From the NCBI RefSeq assembly GCF_011927625.1, contig NZ_JAATIZ010000005.1, positions 62,001-126,000 on the forward strand: DNA of 64,000 nucleotides, in the 5' to 3' direction. Every line of letters starts with the position of its first letter. The stretch's first letter is position 1. The notes under the pieces were generated by a model. The model was not told where the DNA came from, did no database searches, and saw only the letters and a program-made list of their open reading frames with translations. The DNA comes from Paenalcaligenes hominis (lineage in GTDB: Bacteria > Pseudomonadota > Gammaproteobacteria > Burkholderiales > Burkholderiaceae_B). The translations under genes and the position numbers were made by a program. Shown in pieces: positions 38,052-48,817 of the stretch.

Positions 38052-39359
38052 TTACAAGGCCGCTTTTAAGCGGTCTTGTTGCTCTTGCGTGAGTTCAGCC
38101 ACAAGAACTTCATCCACGAATAGCTGATAGTAGTTAGCGGTGGATTCAAGGCGGTACTCGCCTGCTTGAAGTTTTTTACTAAGCTGGCCGGCTTGTTTAG
38201 GATCTGGAAAAGGCACTGACAAGAACACTTCATGATCTGCCGCGTCAAACAAACGGAACTGAAAACCCTCATCACCACGGAAGCTTGCAACCCGCACCGC
38301 TTTAGCTTTTTCTTTATGCGTCTTGGGTTGTGCCACCTGCATGGATTGGGGTGAGCGTAAACCCACCGCCGCACGTAATGTTTGAATCATCGGTGTGGCT
38401 ATACGACGAGCTTTAACGGCGCCATCCAAAAGCATGTCCTCAAGGCGATCTGGGTTTGCCATTAAGTCGTTATAAATTTCACGCATAGGACTGAGCTCTT
38501 CGTTGACTAAATCGAACAGCTTTTTCTTGGCTTCGCCCCAGCCCAATCCATCGTGGAGCTCGTGCTCAAACTGGGCGGTTTGCTCGACCGACGCAAAGGC
38601 CTTATACAGCTCAAACAAATGGGAGCCTTCGGTTTGTTTGGGTTCCCCGGGTAGCTTAGAGTCCGTCACAATGCTATTGATGGCTGAGCGCAACAATTTT
38701 TCCCCACCCTCAAATAACGGAATGGTATTGTCATAGCTCTTTGACATTTTTCTGCCATCTAAGCCAGGCAATGTCGCCACCGAATCATCAATTAGCTCGT
38801 AAGGCGGAGTCAGCAGTGTTTGACCCTGTCCATAAAGATGATTAAAACGATGCGCAATATCACGCGCCATTTCTAAGTGCTGAATCTGATCACGCCCTAC
38901 TGGGACTAAATGCGCGCTAAATAACAAAATATCAGCGGCCATTAAAATAGGATAAGAAAACAACCCCATGTTAATACCGTCGTCGGGCTCTACCCCTTTA
39001 GCGGTATTTTGATCCACTGCCCCTTTGTACGCATGAGCACGATTCATAAGCCCTTTGTTGGTGACACAAGTTAACATCCAACAGAACTCGGGAATCTCAG
39101 GAATATCAGACTGGCGATAGAAGGTGACCTTATTGGGATCTAAACCTGCTGCAATCCAGGTGGCCGCAATCTCTAGCCTAGAGCGTGCCACACGGCTTGG
39201 ATCTTCACATTTTACTAGCGCATGATAGTCCGCTAAAAAGAAAAAAGCATCGGTGTCGGGCTGTGTGCTGGCGCGTACCGCTGGACGAATGGCCCCAGCA
39301 TAGTTGCCTAGATGGGGGGTACCGGAGGGTGTAATACCGGTCAAGACTCGTTGTGTCAT
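38052..39359 (-). CDS. trpS: Tryptophanyl-tRNA synthetase with C-terminal extension
   Basis: TrpS charges tRNA-Trp. The 435-residue product has the class I signature TIGH-like PSGTPHLGNYAGAI (residues 11-24) and KMSKS for ATP binding. The core ends around residue 335, the usual end of a roughly 335-residue TrpS. About 95 extra residues follow (from VAQPKTHKEKAKAVRVASF to the end), containing a compact beta-rich segment GFQFRLFDAADHEVFLSVPFPDPKQAG. Such extended TrpS proteins occur in betaproteobacteria and pseudomonads. It follows zapE on the same strand and is convergent with the peptidase gene. Confidence 0.93.
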   Translation of the reverse strand: MTQRVLTGITPSGTPHLGNYAGAIRPAVRASTQPDTDAFFFLADYHALVKCEDPSRVARSRLEIAATWIAAGLDPNKVTFYRQSDIPEIPEFCWMLTCVTNKGLMNRAHAYKGAVDQNTAKGVEPDDGINMGLFSYPILMAADILLFSAHLVPVGRDQIQHLEMARDIAHRFNHLYGQGQTLLTPPYELIDDSVATLPGLDGRKMSKSYDNTIPLFEGGEKLLRSAINSIVTDSKLPGEPKQTEGSHLFELYKAFASVEQTAQFEHELHDGLGWGEAKKKLFDLVNEELSPMREIYNDLMANPDRLEDMLLDGAVKARRIATPMIQTLRAAVGLRSPQSMQVAQPKTHKEKAKAVRVASFRGDEGFQFRLFDAADHEVFLSVPFPDPKQAGQLSKKLQAGEYRLESTANYYQLFVDEVLVAELTQEQQDRLKAAL

Positions 39360-39400
39360 GATAAAACCTAAACAAGAGAGAAATTGTTTTTCTTCATTTA

Positions 39401-40492
39401 TTAAAGCACGGCACTTTGTCTGCGCTCTGCTTCGAGATATTCTTTGGATTGCATTTCCATTAAACGCGATTCGGTACGGTGAAACTCACTAGACATAGGC
39501 CCTGAAGTATAGAGCTCAGCGGCCTCGACGGCAGCGGAAATGATCAGCTTCACTTTATGGTCATACAATACGTCTACCAGCCAGGTAAATCGACGTGCAG
39601 CCGAAGCATCTTGTGCCGTCATTTTAGGCACATCCGACACAATGACGCTGGCAAAGCGACTGGCTAAATCGAGGTAGTCATTTTGTGACCGCGGCCCTGC
39701 ACATAGTGTTTCAAAGTCAAACCAGACCACTTCGTTATGGCAAGCGATAACAGGCAAATGACGTTGCTCTACCTCTATGGTGCTCGCTTGGGGAGCGGCA
39801 CCCGTTAGGGCTTCAAAGATGTCGGTCAATTCGTGTTGGGCTTGTTCATTTAATGGCGTTAGATACAAACGTACCTGCTCAAGCGTACGACGGCGGTAGT
39901 CCACTCCGGTGTCCACATTGAGGATATCCATGCGTTGTTTAATCAAGGCAATTGCGGGCAAAATCCGGTCGCGGTGCAAACCATCGGTATACAGTAGATC
40001 AGGTTGGTAGTTCGATGTCATCACAAAACTTACCCCCTGATTAAACAGCTCATCTAATAACTTATAGAGAATCATGGCATCGGCAATGTCCGACACGTGA
40101 AACTCATCAAAACAAATAATTTCGTAACGATGTGCAATGGTTTTTGCAACGACCTCGAGCGGATCAGATTGGCTACGTAGCTGTTTAAGCTGCTGATGCA
40201 CGCCCCGCATAAACTCGTGGAAATGCAACCGTGCCTTGCGTTTTACAGGCAAGCATTCGTAGAAGGCATCCATTAAGAAGCTTTTACCACGCCCTACCCC
40301 ACCCCATAAATACACGCCTTGAGGCGCCTGCGATTTACTGAGCCACCGCTTTAAAATGGATTGCTGAGTGCGGCGATAATCTAAAAACTCGTCAAATAAA
40401 CGTTGTAAACGCTGAATGGCGTGTTCTTGGGCTGCATCGGCCTGATAGCCTTTTTGAGCTAAGGCATTTTGGTAATAATGAATGACGTCCAT
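39401..40492 (-). CDS. zapE: Cell division protein ZapE (AFG1-like ATPase)
   Basis: ZapE is an ATPase that associates with the Z-ring in E. coli, and its mitochondrial relative AFG1/LACE1 is linked to respiratory-chain proteins. The 363-residue product contains GVYLWGGVGRGKSFLMDAFYE (Walker A, GGVGRGKS), ICFDEFHVSDIADAMILYKLLDELF (Walker B) and TSNYQPDLLY. The order sucA-sucB-lpdA-zapE is common in betaproteobacteria. A terminator lies between lpdA and zapE, so zapE may have its own promoter. Confidence 0.93.
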   Translation of the reverse strand: MDVIHYYQNALAQKGYQADAAQEHAIQRLQRLFDEFLDYRRTQQSILKRWLSKSQAPQGVYLWGGVGRGKSFLMDAFYECLPVKRKARLHFHEFMRGVHQQLKQLRSQSDPLEVVAKTIAHRYEIICFDEFHVSDIADAMILYKLLDELFNQGVSFVMTSNYQPDLLYTDGLHRDRILPAIALIKQRMDILNVDTGVDYRRRTLEQVRLYLTPLNEQAQHELTDIFEALTGAAPQASTIEVEQRHLPVIACHNEVVWFDFETLCAGPRSQNDYLDLASRFASVIVSDVPKMTAQDASAARRFTWLVDVLYDHKVKLIISAAVEAAELYTSGPMSSEFHRTESRLMEMQSKEYLEAERRQSAVL

Positions 40493-40512
40493 GAGAATAC
40501 TTATCTAAACAG

Positions 40513-40542
40513 AAAAAAGGGGCAGACAATGTCGGCCCCTTT
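40513..40542 (-). terminator. Intrinsic terminator of the sucA-sucB-lpdA operon
   Basis: On the minus strand AAAGGGGC and GCCCCTTT form an 8-bp stem with a further GAC/GTC pairing in the loop, followed by a run of six T, between lpdA and zapE. Confidence 0.82.
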
Positions 40543-40563
40543 CCTAAACCACATTAAACTATC

Positions 40564-41988
40564 TTAGAAGTTTAATGCTCGTTTATCAACAGCTAATGCA
40601 GCCTCTTTCATGGCTTCAGATAGTGTTGGGTGCGCATGACAAATGCGAGCAATGTCTTCCGCTGCGCCACGGAATTCCATGATGACTACGCCTTCGGCAA
40701 TAAGCTCGGACGCAGTTGGGCCTACGATATGAATCCCTAAGACCTCATCCGTTTTAGCATCAGCTAACACCTTTACAAAACCTGTGGTATCACCCAGGGC
40801 ACGGGCACGACCATTGGCCATAAAGGGGAACTGACCTGCACGGTATTCACGCCCTTCTTTTTTTAACTCTTGCTCGTTTTTACCTACCCAAGCAATTTCA
40901 GGCGAAGTATAAATAACCCAAGGAATGGTATCGAAATTAACATGTGGCTGTTGACCGGCAATGCGTTCGGCTACAGCGACCCCTTCCTCTTCGGCTTTGT
41001 GCGCCAACATTGGGCCACGCACCACATCGCCTACAGCCCACACATTGGGTAAATTGGTGCGACAATCTTCGTCAACCTCTACAAAACCACGCTCGTCCAA
41101 TTTTAAACCAACGGTTTCGGCACCTAGACCTTGGGTATTCGGTACACGGCCAATTGCTACGACTAGCTTGTCAAACTCGGCTTTGTGTTCTTTGCCTTCG
41201 GCATCGTGGTATTTCACTTTGACGTGTTTACCTGCGTCGACGGAATCCACTTTGACGCCAAGATTAATTTCCAGCCCTTGTTTTTTAAAAGCTTTTAGAG
41301 CTTCTTTGGCCACATCGCGGTCAGCCGCAGCCAAGAACTCGGGTGAGCCTTCGAGAACAGTGACCTCAGAGCCCAAGCGACGCCATACGCTGCCTAGCTC
41401 TAGACCAATCACGCCTGCACCGATTACACCAAGTTTTTTAGGTACGTCTGTTAAACGTAAGGCGCCATCGTTGGAAAGAATTTGCTCTTCGTCAAACGGC
41501 AAACCAGGGAATTCACGTGCAGAAGAACCTGTGGCCACCACGACTTGTTTGGCAATGAGCTCTTCGGGTTTGTCCCCTGCTACGTTAATCGACCAACCTG
41601 CGTCCACTTTGGCATTGAATGACGCTGTGCCATGAAAATAAGTGACTTTGTTCTTTTTGAATAAGAACAGAATCCCTTGGTTGTTTTCACCTACGACTTT
41701 GTCTTTGCGGCCCAGTAAGGTTTTAAGATCGAGATCAAGACCTTTTACCTTGATACCGTGATCGGCAAAGTGCTTGTCGGCTTGCTCGTAGTGCTCGGAG
41801 GACTGAAGCAAGGCTTTGGAGGGAATACATCCCACGTTGGTACATGTACCACCTGGGGCGGGTTTGCCTTTGGTATCAGACCAGGCGTCCACGCATGCAA
41901 CTGATAGACCTAATTGGGCAGCTCGAATGGCGGCTATGTAGCCGCCAGGACCTGCACCAATGACAACTAAATCAAAATTTTTTGCCAT
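40564..41988 (-). CDS. lpdA: Dihydrolipoyl dehydrogenase (E3 of 2-oxoglutarate dehydrogenase)
   Basis: E3 reoxidises the dihydrolipoyl group of E2 using FAD and NAD. The 474-residue product has the FAD motif [19 protein letters not shown] (residues 10-28) and the redox-active disulfide in [17 protein letters not shown] second Rossmann motif [17 protein letters not shown] binds NAD. The C-terminal interface domain carries the catalytic base in [10 protein letters not shown]. It is the third gene of sucA-sucB-lpdA, 14 bases after sucB. Confidence 0.97.
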   Translation of the reverse strand: MAKNFDLVVIGAGPGGYIAAIRAAQLGLSVACVDAWSDTKGKPAPGGTCTNVGCIPSKALLQSSEHYEQADKHFADHGIKVKGLDLDLKTLLGRKDKVVGENNQGILFLFKKNKVTYFHGTASFNAKVDAGWSINVAGDKPEELIAKQVVVATGSSAREFPGLPFDEEQILSNDGALRLTDVPKKLGVIGAGVIGLELGSVWRRLGSEVTVLEGSPEFLAAADRDVAKEALKAFKKQGLEINLGVKVDSVDAGKHVKVKYHDAEGKEHKAEFDKLVVAIGRVPNTQGLGAETVGLKLDERGFVEVDEDCRTNLPNVWAVGDVVRGPMLAHKAEEEGVAVAERIAGQQPHVNFDTIPWVIYTSPEIAWVGKNEQELKKEGREYRAGQFPFMANGRARALGDTTGFVKVLADAKTDEVLGIHIVGPTASELIAEGVVIMEFRGAAEDIARICHAHPTLSEAMKEAALAVDKRALNF

Positions 41989-42002
41989 GATGCTGTTATT
42001 CC

Positions 42003-43202
42003 TTAGATATCTAACAAGAGACGCTGTGGGTCTTCGAGGGCATCTTTCATTGCCACTAGGCCCAGCACAGCTTCACGACCATCAATAATGCGGTGATCGT
42101 AAGACATTGCCAAGTAGTTCATGGGGCGGATAACCACCTGACCATTTTCAACTACAGCACGGTCTTTAGTAGCATGAATACCTAAGATAGCGGACTGAGG
42201 TGGGTTGATAATTGGAGTAGAAAGCATAGAACCAAATACCCCGCCGTTAGAGATAGAGAAGGTACCACCAGTTAAGTCTTCAAGCGCTAGCTTGCCGTCT
42301 TGGGCGCGGCGACCAAAGTCAGCAATTTGCTTTTCAATGTCAGCAATAGACATTTGATCGGCGTTGCGCAAAATGGGCACAACTAGACCACGTGGGCTGC
42401 TGACGGCAATACCAATATCAAAATAGCCGTGGTAAATAATGTCTTTACCATCTACTGACGCGTTCAAGATGGGGTATTTTTTCAAAGCAGCAACAGCAGC
42501 TTTTACAAAGAAAGACATAAAGCCTAATTTTACGCCGTGCTCTTTTTCGAAAGTATCACGGTACTGCTTGCGGAGCTCGATAACGGCTTGCATGTTGACC
42601 TCGTTAAACGTGGTCAAAATGGCATTTTCCTGCTGAGATTGCAATAAGCGTTCGGCCACGCGAGCACGTAGACGGCTCATGGGCACGCGCTGTTCAGGAC
42701 GACCATCTAAGGACAAGGTAGCAGGAGCAGCAGGTGCAGACGCTGCTTTAGGGGCACCGGCTTGAGCGGCTACGGCGTCAGCTTTAGTGACACGGCCATC
42801 GCGACCTGTACCCGCTACGTCGGCAACCTCTACGCCTTTTTCTGCCAAAATTTTGCTGGCAGCAGGTGATGCTGCGGTGACGCTAGCAGCAGGTGCAGCG
42901 GCGGGCGCGGCAGCGGGAGTTTCCTGGGGGGCTGCGTCCTGGGCAGGAGCTGCTGCTTTGGCTTCAGTATCAATACGTGCTAGGACTTCGCCCGACGTCA
43001 CTGTACTGCCATCACCTTTTACAATTTCAACAAGTACCCCAGCAGAAGGTGCTGGGACTTCTAGCACAACTTTATCGGTTTCTACGTCGATTAAAATTTC
43101 GTCTTGACCAACGGCTTCGCCGGGTTGTTTTTTCCACTCGAGCAGGGTTGCCTCGGATACAGACTCGGATAACTCCGGTACTAAAATTTCAATAATAGCC
43201 AT
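42003..43202 (-). CDS. sucB: Dihydrolipoyl succinyltransferase (E2 of 2-oxoglutarate dehydrogenase)
   Basis: E2 moves the succinyl group to CoA and forms the core of the complex. In the 399-residue product, an N-terminal lipoyl domain (1-75) has the lipoyl-lysine Lys44 in [10 protein letters not shown]. An Ala/Pro-rich linker (about 85-110) and a peripheral subunit-binding domain ([34 protein letters not shown]) follow. The catalytic domain ends with [13 protein letters not shown], containing the catalytic His and Asp. It lies between sucA and lpdA. Confidence 0.97.
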   Translation of the reverse strand: MAIIEILVPELSESVSEATLLEWKKQPGEAVGQDEILIDVETDKVVLEVPAPSAGVLVEIVKGDGSTVTSGEVLARIDTEAKAAAPAQDAAPQETPAAAPAAAPAASVTAASPAASKILAEKGVEVADVAGTGRDGRVTKADAVAAQAGAPKAASAPAAPATLSLDGRPEQRVPMSRLRARVAERLLQSQQENAILTTFNEVNMQAVIELRKQYRDTFEKEHGVKLGFMSFFVKAAVAALKKYPILNASVDGKDIIYHGYFDIGIAVSSPRGLVVPILRNADQMSIADIEKQIADFGRRAQDGKLALEDLTGGTFSISNGGVFGSMLSTPIINPPQSAILGIHATKDRAVVENGQVVIRPMNYLAMSYDHRIIDGREAVLGLVAMKDALEDPQRLLLDI

Positions 43203-43248
43203 AATATTTTCCGTGTAATAAATGTGTCTTGGTTATGTTATTAGCGCA

Positions 43249-46119
43249 CTATCTAGAGAGCGAAAAACCTTTGATGTTGTCAGCAAATGCTTGGTCAATC
43301 AGCGCTTTTTGCTGTTCATTGTGCTTGGCTAAGTAGCCCACCGCTGGAGAAGATGACGCGGCTCGGCCTGCATAACTGAGCTTTTGGTTTGCGGTCATGT
43401 TTTCTACTAAGTGATGCTGAATATAGAACCAAGCGCCCTGGTTTTGAGGTTCGTCTTGTACCCACACTAACTCGGTGGCGTTAGGGTACTTGCGAAGCTC
43501 TTCTTGGTAGGACTTGTGCGCGAACGGATATAACTGCTCGATGCGAATCACGGCCACATCATCACGTTCACGTTCGGTACGCGCATTGATGAGGTCGTAA
43601 TAAACCTTGCCAGAACAAACCAACACACGTTTTACTTTGTCGGCTTTAATGTGATCTTGAGTTTCACCGATAACAGGTTTAAAGCTGCCTTCGACTAGCT
43701 CGGAGAGCGGTGACGTGGCCGCTTTGTTGCGCAGCAACGACTTTGGTGTCAGCAATACCAAAGGTTTGCGGAAAGGACGTAGCATTTGACGACGCAACAC
43801 ATGGAAAATCTGTGCGCCCGAAGTGGGCTGAATGACTTGCATGTTGTTGTCGGCACATAGCTGTAAAAAGCGCTCTAGGCGTGCAGAAGAGTGCTCTGGG
43901 CCTTGGCCTTCGTAGCCGTGCGGTAACATCATTGTTAAACCACAATGACGACCCCACTTGGCTTCGCCTGAGGCAATAAACTGGTCAATCACGACCTGAG
44001 CACCGTTAACAAAGTCACCAAACTGGGCTTCCCAGATAGTAAGCGTGTTGGGCTCGGCCGATGCATAACCGTACTCGAACGCCAATACGGCTTCCTCGGA
44101 TAAGACCGAGTCAATCACAGTGAAGTTGGCTTGGTTTTCCGCTACGTTTTGCAATGGAATGTAGGTACCATCGTCCCAACGCTCGCGATTTTGGTCGTGC
44201 AACACCGCATGACGGTGTACAAACGTGCCGCGACCCGAGTCCTGACCTGTAATACGTACGGTATAGCCATTCGCTACGAGGGAGGCAAAGGCCAAGTGCT
44301 CGCCCATACCCCAGTCGATACTTAGCTCGCCGCGCACCATGGCCCGACGATCGTTTAGCATGCGTTTTACTAGAGGGTGTACATTAAAGCCTTCGGGCAC
44401 AGAGGTGATTTTCTCGCCAATGCGAGTGAGCTCGGCAAGCGGCAAGCCGGTATCCGCGTGATCTGTCCATTTCGCGTTAAGGAAAGGCGTCCAATCGGTG
44501 GCGTACTTGTTCTTGTAGTCAGTAAGCACTGGCTCGACTGTGCGCTGCCCGTCTTCCATAAGCTGACGGTAGGCTTTCACCATTTCATCAGGCTCGTTAT
44601 CAGCCAGCAGCCCTTGAGCGACTAGTTTGTCTGCATAGAGCTTGCGTGTACCCGGATGCTGAGCAACCGCTTTGTACATGAGAGGCTGAGTCAGTGATGG
44701 CGTGTCTTGTTCGTTGTGGCCGAGTTTGCGGTAACACACAAGGTCAATCACGACGTCATGACGGAATGTTTGGCGATAATCAAGAGCGAGCTGCGTTACA
44801 AAAGCCACGGCTTCGGGGTCGTCTGCGTTGACGTGGAACACAGGGGCTTCGATCATTTTCACTACGTCCGTGCAATACAAGGTAGAACGTGTATCGCGTG
44901 GGTCGGAAGTGGTAAAACCAATTTGGTTGTTAATAACAATATGAAGCGTACCGCCAGTACCGTAACCACGGGTTTGAGCCAAGTTAAGGGTTTCCATGAC
45001 CACGCCTTGACCAGCAAACGCGGCATCACCATGCACCAGTACAGGTAAAACCTGTTCGCCAGCGGTGTCCCCGCGACGATCTTGACGAGCACGCGTGCTG
45101 CCCTCGACCACCGGATTCACAATCTCTAGGTGGGAGGGGTTAAACGCGAGGGACAAATGAACTGCGCCACCTCGTGCAGAAATATCACTGGAAAAACCAT
45201 TGTGATATTTGACGTCGCCATCGGTTAGATTTTCAGCATGTTTTCCTTCGAACTCGGCAAACAAGTCGGCGGGCATTTTGCCCATGATATTGACCAACAT
45301 GTTTAAACGACCACGGTGGGCCATGCCGACAATAATTTCCTGCACGCCTAAGTCACTACCGTGGTTAACCACTTCGTCCATACATGCGATAAAGCTTTCG
45401 CCCCCTTCGAGGGAGAAACGCTTTTGACCTACGTATTTGGTATGCAAGAAACGCTCTAGACCTTCGGCTTCGGTAAGCTGCTGTAAGATATTGCGTTTTT
45501 GCTCTGCGCTAAAATCCATACGGCCGTGTACAGACTCTAAGCGCTCTTGGATCCAGCGCTTAGCGACAGGATCGGACATATACATGAACTCTGCACCAAT
45601 GGTCTGACAGTACGTATCGCGCAATGCTTTTAGCATGTCGCGTAATGTCATGGTGTCTGACTTGGTGAAATAGGTGTTAGTGGCAGAGTAGACTTGATCA
45701 AGATCGGCTTCGGTTAGGCCATAAAAAGCAGGATCAAGCTCGGCGTAGGCCGCGCGCTCGGTGCGTTTTAGAGGGTCTAAGGCAGCTAAACGCGCGCCCA
45801 AAGAGCGGTAAGCCGCGATCAAAGATTGAACAGAAACTTGTTTAGTTGCAACGGAAAGATCCGGAGCAGCTGTGCGGACAGCCAATGCATTGGCTTTTGC
45901 GCGCTCTGCAAAGGATTGAATAATGGGGCTGTGCGCCTGATCGCGCGTGGCCTCTTTACCGTCCGTTGCAGGTAAATGTTGGAGTTGATCAAAATAATCT
46001 CGCCACTCAGATGGAACTGAGGATGGATTATCCAGATATAGCTCGTACAGTTCTTCGACGTAAGTCGCATTTGAACCAAAAAGGTACGAGGTAGATTGCA
46101 GTTCAGTTTGCGATGACAT
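43249..46119 (-). CDS. sucA: 2-oxoglutarate dehydrogenase E1 component
   Basis: E1 decarboxylates 2-oxoglutarate with thiamine diphosphate and transfers the succinyl group to lipoyl-E2. The 956-residue product begins with the E2-binding segment (YVEELYELYLDNPSSVPSEWRDYFDQL) and has MAHRGRLNMLVNIMGK (a substrate-site motif) and the ThDP-binding GDAAFAGQGVVMETLNL. The C-terminal part contains ITGQDSGRGTFVHRHAVLHDQ and PHGYEGQGPEHSSARLERFLQL. The length fits the family. It is the first gene of sucA-sucB-lpdA and is preceded by a structured leader with three GGTGAAGC copies. A CTTATATAAG palindrome lies further upstream. Confidence 0.97.
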   Translation of the reverse strand: MSSQTELQSTSYLFGSNATYVEELYELYLDNPSSVPSEWRDYFDQLQHLPATDGKEATRDQAHSPIIQSFAERAKANALAVRTAAPDLSVATKQVSVQSLIAAYRSLGARLAALDPLKRTERAAYAELDPAFYGLTEADLDQVYSATNTYFTKSDTMTLRDMLKALRDTYCQTIGAEFMYMSDPVAKRWIQERLESVHGRMDFSAEQKRNILQQLTEAEGLERFLHTKYVGQKRFSLEGGESFIACMDEVVNHGSDLGVQEIIVGMAHRGRLNMLVNIMGKMPADLFAEFEGKHAENLTDGDVKYHNGFSSDISARGGAVHLSLAFNPSHLEIVNPVVEGSTRARQDRRGDTAGEQVLPVLVHGDAAFAGQGVVMETLNLAQTRGYGTGGTLHIVINNQIGFTTSDPRDTRSTLYCTDVVKMIEAPVFHVNADDPEAVAFVTQLALDYRQTFRHDVVIDLVCYRKLGHNEQDTPSLTQPLMYKAVAQHPGTRKLYADKLVAQGLLADNEPDEMVKAYRQLMEDGQRTVEPVLTDYKNKYATDWTPFLNAKWTDHADTGLPLAELTRIGEKITSVPEGFNVHPLVKRMLNDRRAMVRGELSIDWGMGEHLAFASLVANGYTVRITGQDSGRGTFVHRHAVLHDQNRERWDDGTYIPLQNVAENQANFTVIDSVLSEEAVLAFEYGYASAEPNTLTIWEAQFGDFVNGAQVVIDQFIASGEAKWGRHCGLTMMLPHGYEGQGPEHSSARLERFLQLCADNNMQVIQPTSGAQIFHVLRRQMLRPFRKPLVLLTPKSLLRNKAATSPLSELVEGSFKPVIGETQDHIKADKVKRVLVCSGKVYYDLINARTERERDDVAVIRIEQLYPFAHKSYQEELRKYPNATELVWVQDEPQNQGAWFYIQHHLVENMTANQKLSYAGRAASSSPAVGYLAKHNEQQKALIDQAFADNIKGFSLSR

Positions 46120-46245
46120 AGTTATAACGCTTCACCTATATGGATGCTTCACCCATCTTGATGCAGGAAAACCTTCCGCGACACGGCTTCACCGGTTAGC
46201 GGATAGCAGAGCAGAAGGCACGTAACGCCTTTCACAGCGATTCTA
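46120..46245 (-). promoter_or_regulatory. sucA leader with three GGTGAAGC hairpin-loop repeats (candidate cis-regulatory RNA)
   Basis: On the minus strand the octamer GGTGAAGC occurs three times, at 46186-46193, 46146-46153 and 46129-46136. In each copy it sits in or at the loop of a short hairpin: CGG/CCG around the first, GATG/CATC around the second, and ATA/TAT-type pairing around the third, which includes the likely ribosome site of sucA (AGGTGA, 12 bases before the ATG). A TGnTATATA extended -10 element lies near 46251-46257. Rfam holds a Burkholderiales sucA-leader motif; whether this sequence matches it I cannot test here. Confidence 0.55.
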
Positions 46246-46459
46246 TTCAGTATATATCACTAAAGGCTTACTTGTATCTTAGCTAACAGAAATTGTTCAA
46301 CTCTTATATAAGTGTTGGCATTTACGAACAAATAACATGGTGCGTCGCAGCATGAAAAAGCTGCGATTTCAGTATATAAAGAGACTCTACACACGTAGCA
46401 GATACTACGGGGTAGAATTAGCTTTATTGTTTTGATTTATCACTCAGGAGCATTCCAAC
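46246..46459. promoter_or_regulatory. sucA/maeB intergenic region with two palindromic candidate operators
   Basis: The 340-base gap between the divergent starts of sucA and maeB contains no gene. It carries CTTATATAAG (46303-46312), which extends to an 18-base near-palindrome, and CTTGTATCTTA followed by GCTAAC (46271-46287), whose first 11 bases equal a half-site of the mdh palindrome; the centres are 25 bases apart. On the maeB side TCGCAGC/GCTGCGA (46345-46366) can form a hairpin. A clear ribosome site CAGGAG precedes maeB. Confidence 0.5.
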
Positions 46460-48760
46460 ATGGAAGCCAAATCAGATCTAGCTCAACGCGCGCTGGATTA
46501 CCACGCCCACCCTACGCCAGGCAAAATCTCTGTTGTTCCCACTAAAACATTAGCCGATGCAGACGATTTATCCCTTGCATACTCCCCTGGTGTTGCCTTT
46601 GCTTGTATGGCTATCCACGAAGACGGCGACGAGGCCGCAGCTAAATATACCTCTCGTGCCAATCTCGTGGGTGTCATCAGCAACGGAACGGCGGTGCTAG
46701 GCTTAGGCAATATCGGTCCCTTGGCCTCCAAACCGGTAATGGAAGGCAAAGGCTGCTTATTTAAAAAATTTGCTGGTATTGATGTCTTTGATATTGAACT
46801 CGCGGAAAACGACCCTGAAAAGCTGGTAGATATCATCGCAGCGATGGAGCCCACCTTAGGCGGCATTAACCTCGAAGACATCAAAGCCCCTGAATGCTTT
46901 TACATCGAAACCGAGTTGCGTAAACGCATGAAGATTCCAGTCTTCCACGATGACCAACACGGTACAGCCATTATTGCTTCCGCTGCAATTATTAACGGCC
47001 TCGAAGTTGTCAATAAAAAAATTAATGAAGTCCGTTTAGTGTGTTCGGGTGCGGGTGCCGCAGCCATTGCATGTTTAAATTTGCTCGTGAATCTCGGTCT
47101 ACCTCGCGAAAACATTTATGTGACTGACTCGCGCGGTGTGATCTGGAAAGGCCGCGAAGACAACATGGAGCACCATAAAGCTGAATTTGCGCAAGACACC
47201 GAGCTCCGTACGCTTGCCGATGCTGTGAACGGCGCAGATATTTTCTTAGGTTGCTCAGGCCCAGGCCTACTTACACCTGAAATGCTGCTCACCATGAACG
47301 AGCGTCCCTTGGTCTTGGCTTTGGCTAACCCCGACCCAGAGATCCGTCCTGAAATTGCTAAAGCCACGCGTCCTGACGTGATAATTGCTACTGGACGCTC
47401 TGACTACCCGAACCAGGTTAATAACGTTTTGTGTTTCCCCTTTATTTTCCGTGGTGCCCTTGATTGCGGCGCCACCGAAATTAACGAGGAAATGAAGCGT
47501 GCGTGTGTTGAGGCTATTGCCCACCTTGCCCGCGAAGAACAATACGATGACGTCAATAGCGATACCGATACCGACTTAGGCTTTGGCCCAGACTATATCA
47601 TTCCTAAACCGTTCGACCCTCGCCTCATCGCTCGCATTGCGCCTGCTGTGGCTAAAGCCGCGATGGAAACAGGGGTAGCTAGCCGCCCTATCGAAGACCT
47701 CGAAGCCTACCGTCAGCGTCTTATCGCCATGACCTATCGCTCAGGTGCGTTAATGCGCCCCTTGTTCAAACAAGCCAAAGAGCTGACTGATCTAAAGCGG
47801 GTTATTTATGCCGACGGCGAAGACGAGCGTGTCTTACGTGCCGCACAGACGGTGGTTGATGAAAAGCTCGCCTACCCCATTTTAGTGGGGCGCCCTTCTG
47901 TCATTGAAATGCGTATCAAGCGCTACGGCTTGCGTTTACAGGCAGGGATCAACTTTGAAATCGTCGATCCCGAAGACGACTACCGATTTAATGAAACATG
48001 GCAAGCGTATTACCAGATCAAGGGCCGCGAAGGCGTTACCCCTGAAATCGCCAAAGCTTTGGTACGCAAGCACAACACCTTAATTGGTGCCATGCTCATT
48101 CGTCGCGGCGACGCTGACGCTATGATTTGCGGTGTGACGACACGCTTTGACCATCAGCTTGTGCATGTCGAGGAAATCATTGGTCGTAAAGACGATGCTT
48201 CGGTATTTGCCGCTATGAATGCGCTTATGCTGCCCACACAGAATATTTTTGTGTGTGATACCCACGTCAATGAAAACCCCAGCGCCGAAGAAATTGCCGA
48301 TATCACCTTAATGGCTGCTGAAAAAGTTCGTCAGTTTGGTTTGGTACCCCGTGTAGCCTTGCTATCGCATTCTAACTTTGGTAGCCGTTCTACCGAGTCC
48401 TCGCGCAAAATGGCGTTGGCTCGTCAGCTTATTGTGGAACGCGCCCCAGACTTAGAAATTGATGGCGAAATGCACGCTGACTCTGCTTTGTCTAACCGCA
48501 TCCGTTTTAAAGCGCACCCTGACTCAACCTTGACGGCCCCAGCCAACCTGCTGATTACGCCCAATCTGGATGCAGGTAATATTACTTACAACGTATTGAA
48601 AATGGCAGGCAGTAATGGTGTGGCGATGGGACCTATTTTATTAGGTGCAGCACGACCCGTTCATATTCTTACTACCAGCACCACTACCCGTCGTATTATC
48701 AATATGACGGCTATTGCAGCGCTAGAAGCCACTGAGCTTGCCCAACAGGAACAAGTCTAA
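46460..48760 (+). CDS. maeB: NADP-dependent malic enzyme with C-terminal phosphotransacetylase-like domain
   Basis: Malic enzyme decarboxylates malate to pyruvate, making NADPH. The 766-residue MaeB-type product has a malic enzyme domain (about 1-420: [62 protein letters not shown]) and a phosphate-acetyltransferase-like domain (about 430-766: [34 protein letters not shown]). In enterobacterial MaeB the second domain is regulatory (acetyl-CoA) rather than catalytic. It is divergent from sucA and convergent with gltA. NADPH made here could feed PhaB. Confidence 0.95.
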   Translation: MEAKSDLAQRALDYHAHPTPGKISVVPTKTLADADDLSLAYSPGVAFACMAIHEDGDEAAAKYTSRANLVGVISNGTAVLGLGNIGPLASKPVMEGKGCLFKKFAGIDVFDIELAENDPEKLVDIIAAMEPTLGGINLEDIKAPECFYIETELRKRMKIPVFHDDQHGTAIIASAAIINGLEVVNKKINEVRLVCSGAGAAAIACLNLLVNLGLPRENIYVTDSRGVIWKGREDNMEHHKAEFAQDTELRTLADAVNGADIFLGCSGPGLLTPEMLLTMNERPLVLALANPDPEIRPEIAKATRPDVIIATGRSDYPNQVNNVLCFPFIFRGALDCGATEINEEMKRACVEAIAHLAREEQYDDVNSDTDTDLGFGPDYIIPKPFDPRLIARIAPAVAKAAMETGVASRPIEDLEAYRQRLIAMTYRSGALMRPLFKQAKELTDLKRVIYADGEDERVLRAAQTVVDEKLAYPILVGRPSVIEMRIKRYGLRLQAGINFEIVDPEDDYRFNETWQAYYQIKGREGVTPEIAKALVRKHNTLIGAMLIRRGDADAMICGVTTRFDHQLVHVEEIIGRKDDASVFAAMNALMLPTQNIFVCDTHVNENPSAEEIADITLMAAEKVRQFGLVPRVALLSHSNFGSRSTESSRKMALARQLIVERAPDLEIDGEMHADSALSNRIRFKAHPDSTLTAPANLLITPNLDAGNITYNVLKMAGSNGVAMGPILLGAARPVHILTTSTTTRRIINMTAIAALEATELAQQEQV

Positions 48761-48776
48761 GCTTACATTGCCCAAT

Positions 48777-48807
48777 AAAAAACGCTCCGACAAGGAGCGT
48801 TTTTTTG
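48777..48807. terminator. Bidirectional terminator between maeB and gltA
   Basis: ACGCTCC (48782-48788), loop GACAA and GGAGCGT (48794-48800) form a stem flanked by an A-run and a T-run, ending both convergent transcripts. Confidence 0.92.
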
Positions 48808-48817
48808 TGCTGTCTAT

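Noticed and set aside
40870-41635. ORFs of 60-224 residues opposite lpdA
   Set aside because: Antisense shadows; lpdA in the opposite frame is intact with all catalytic motifs.
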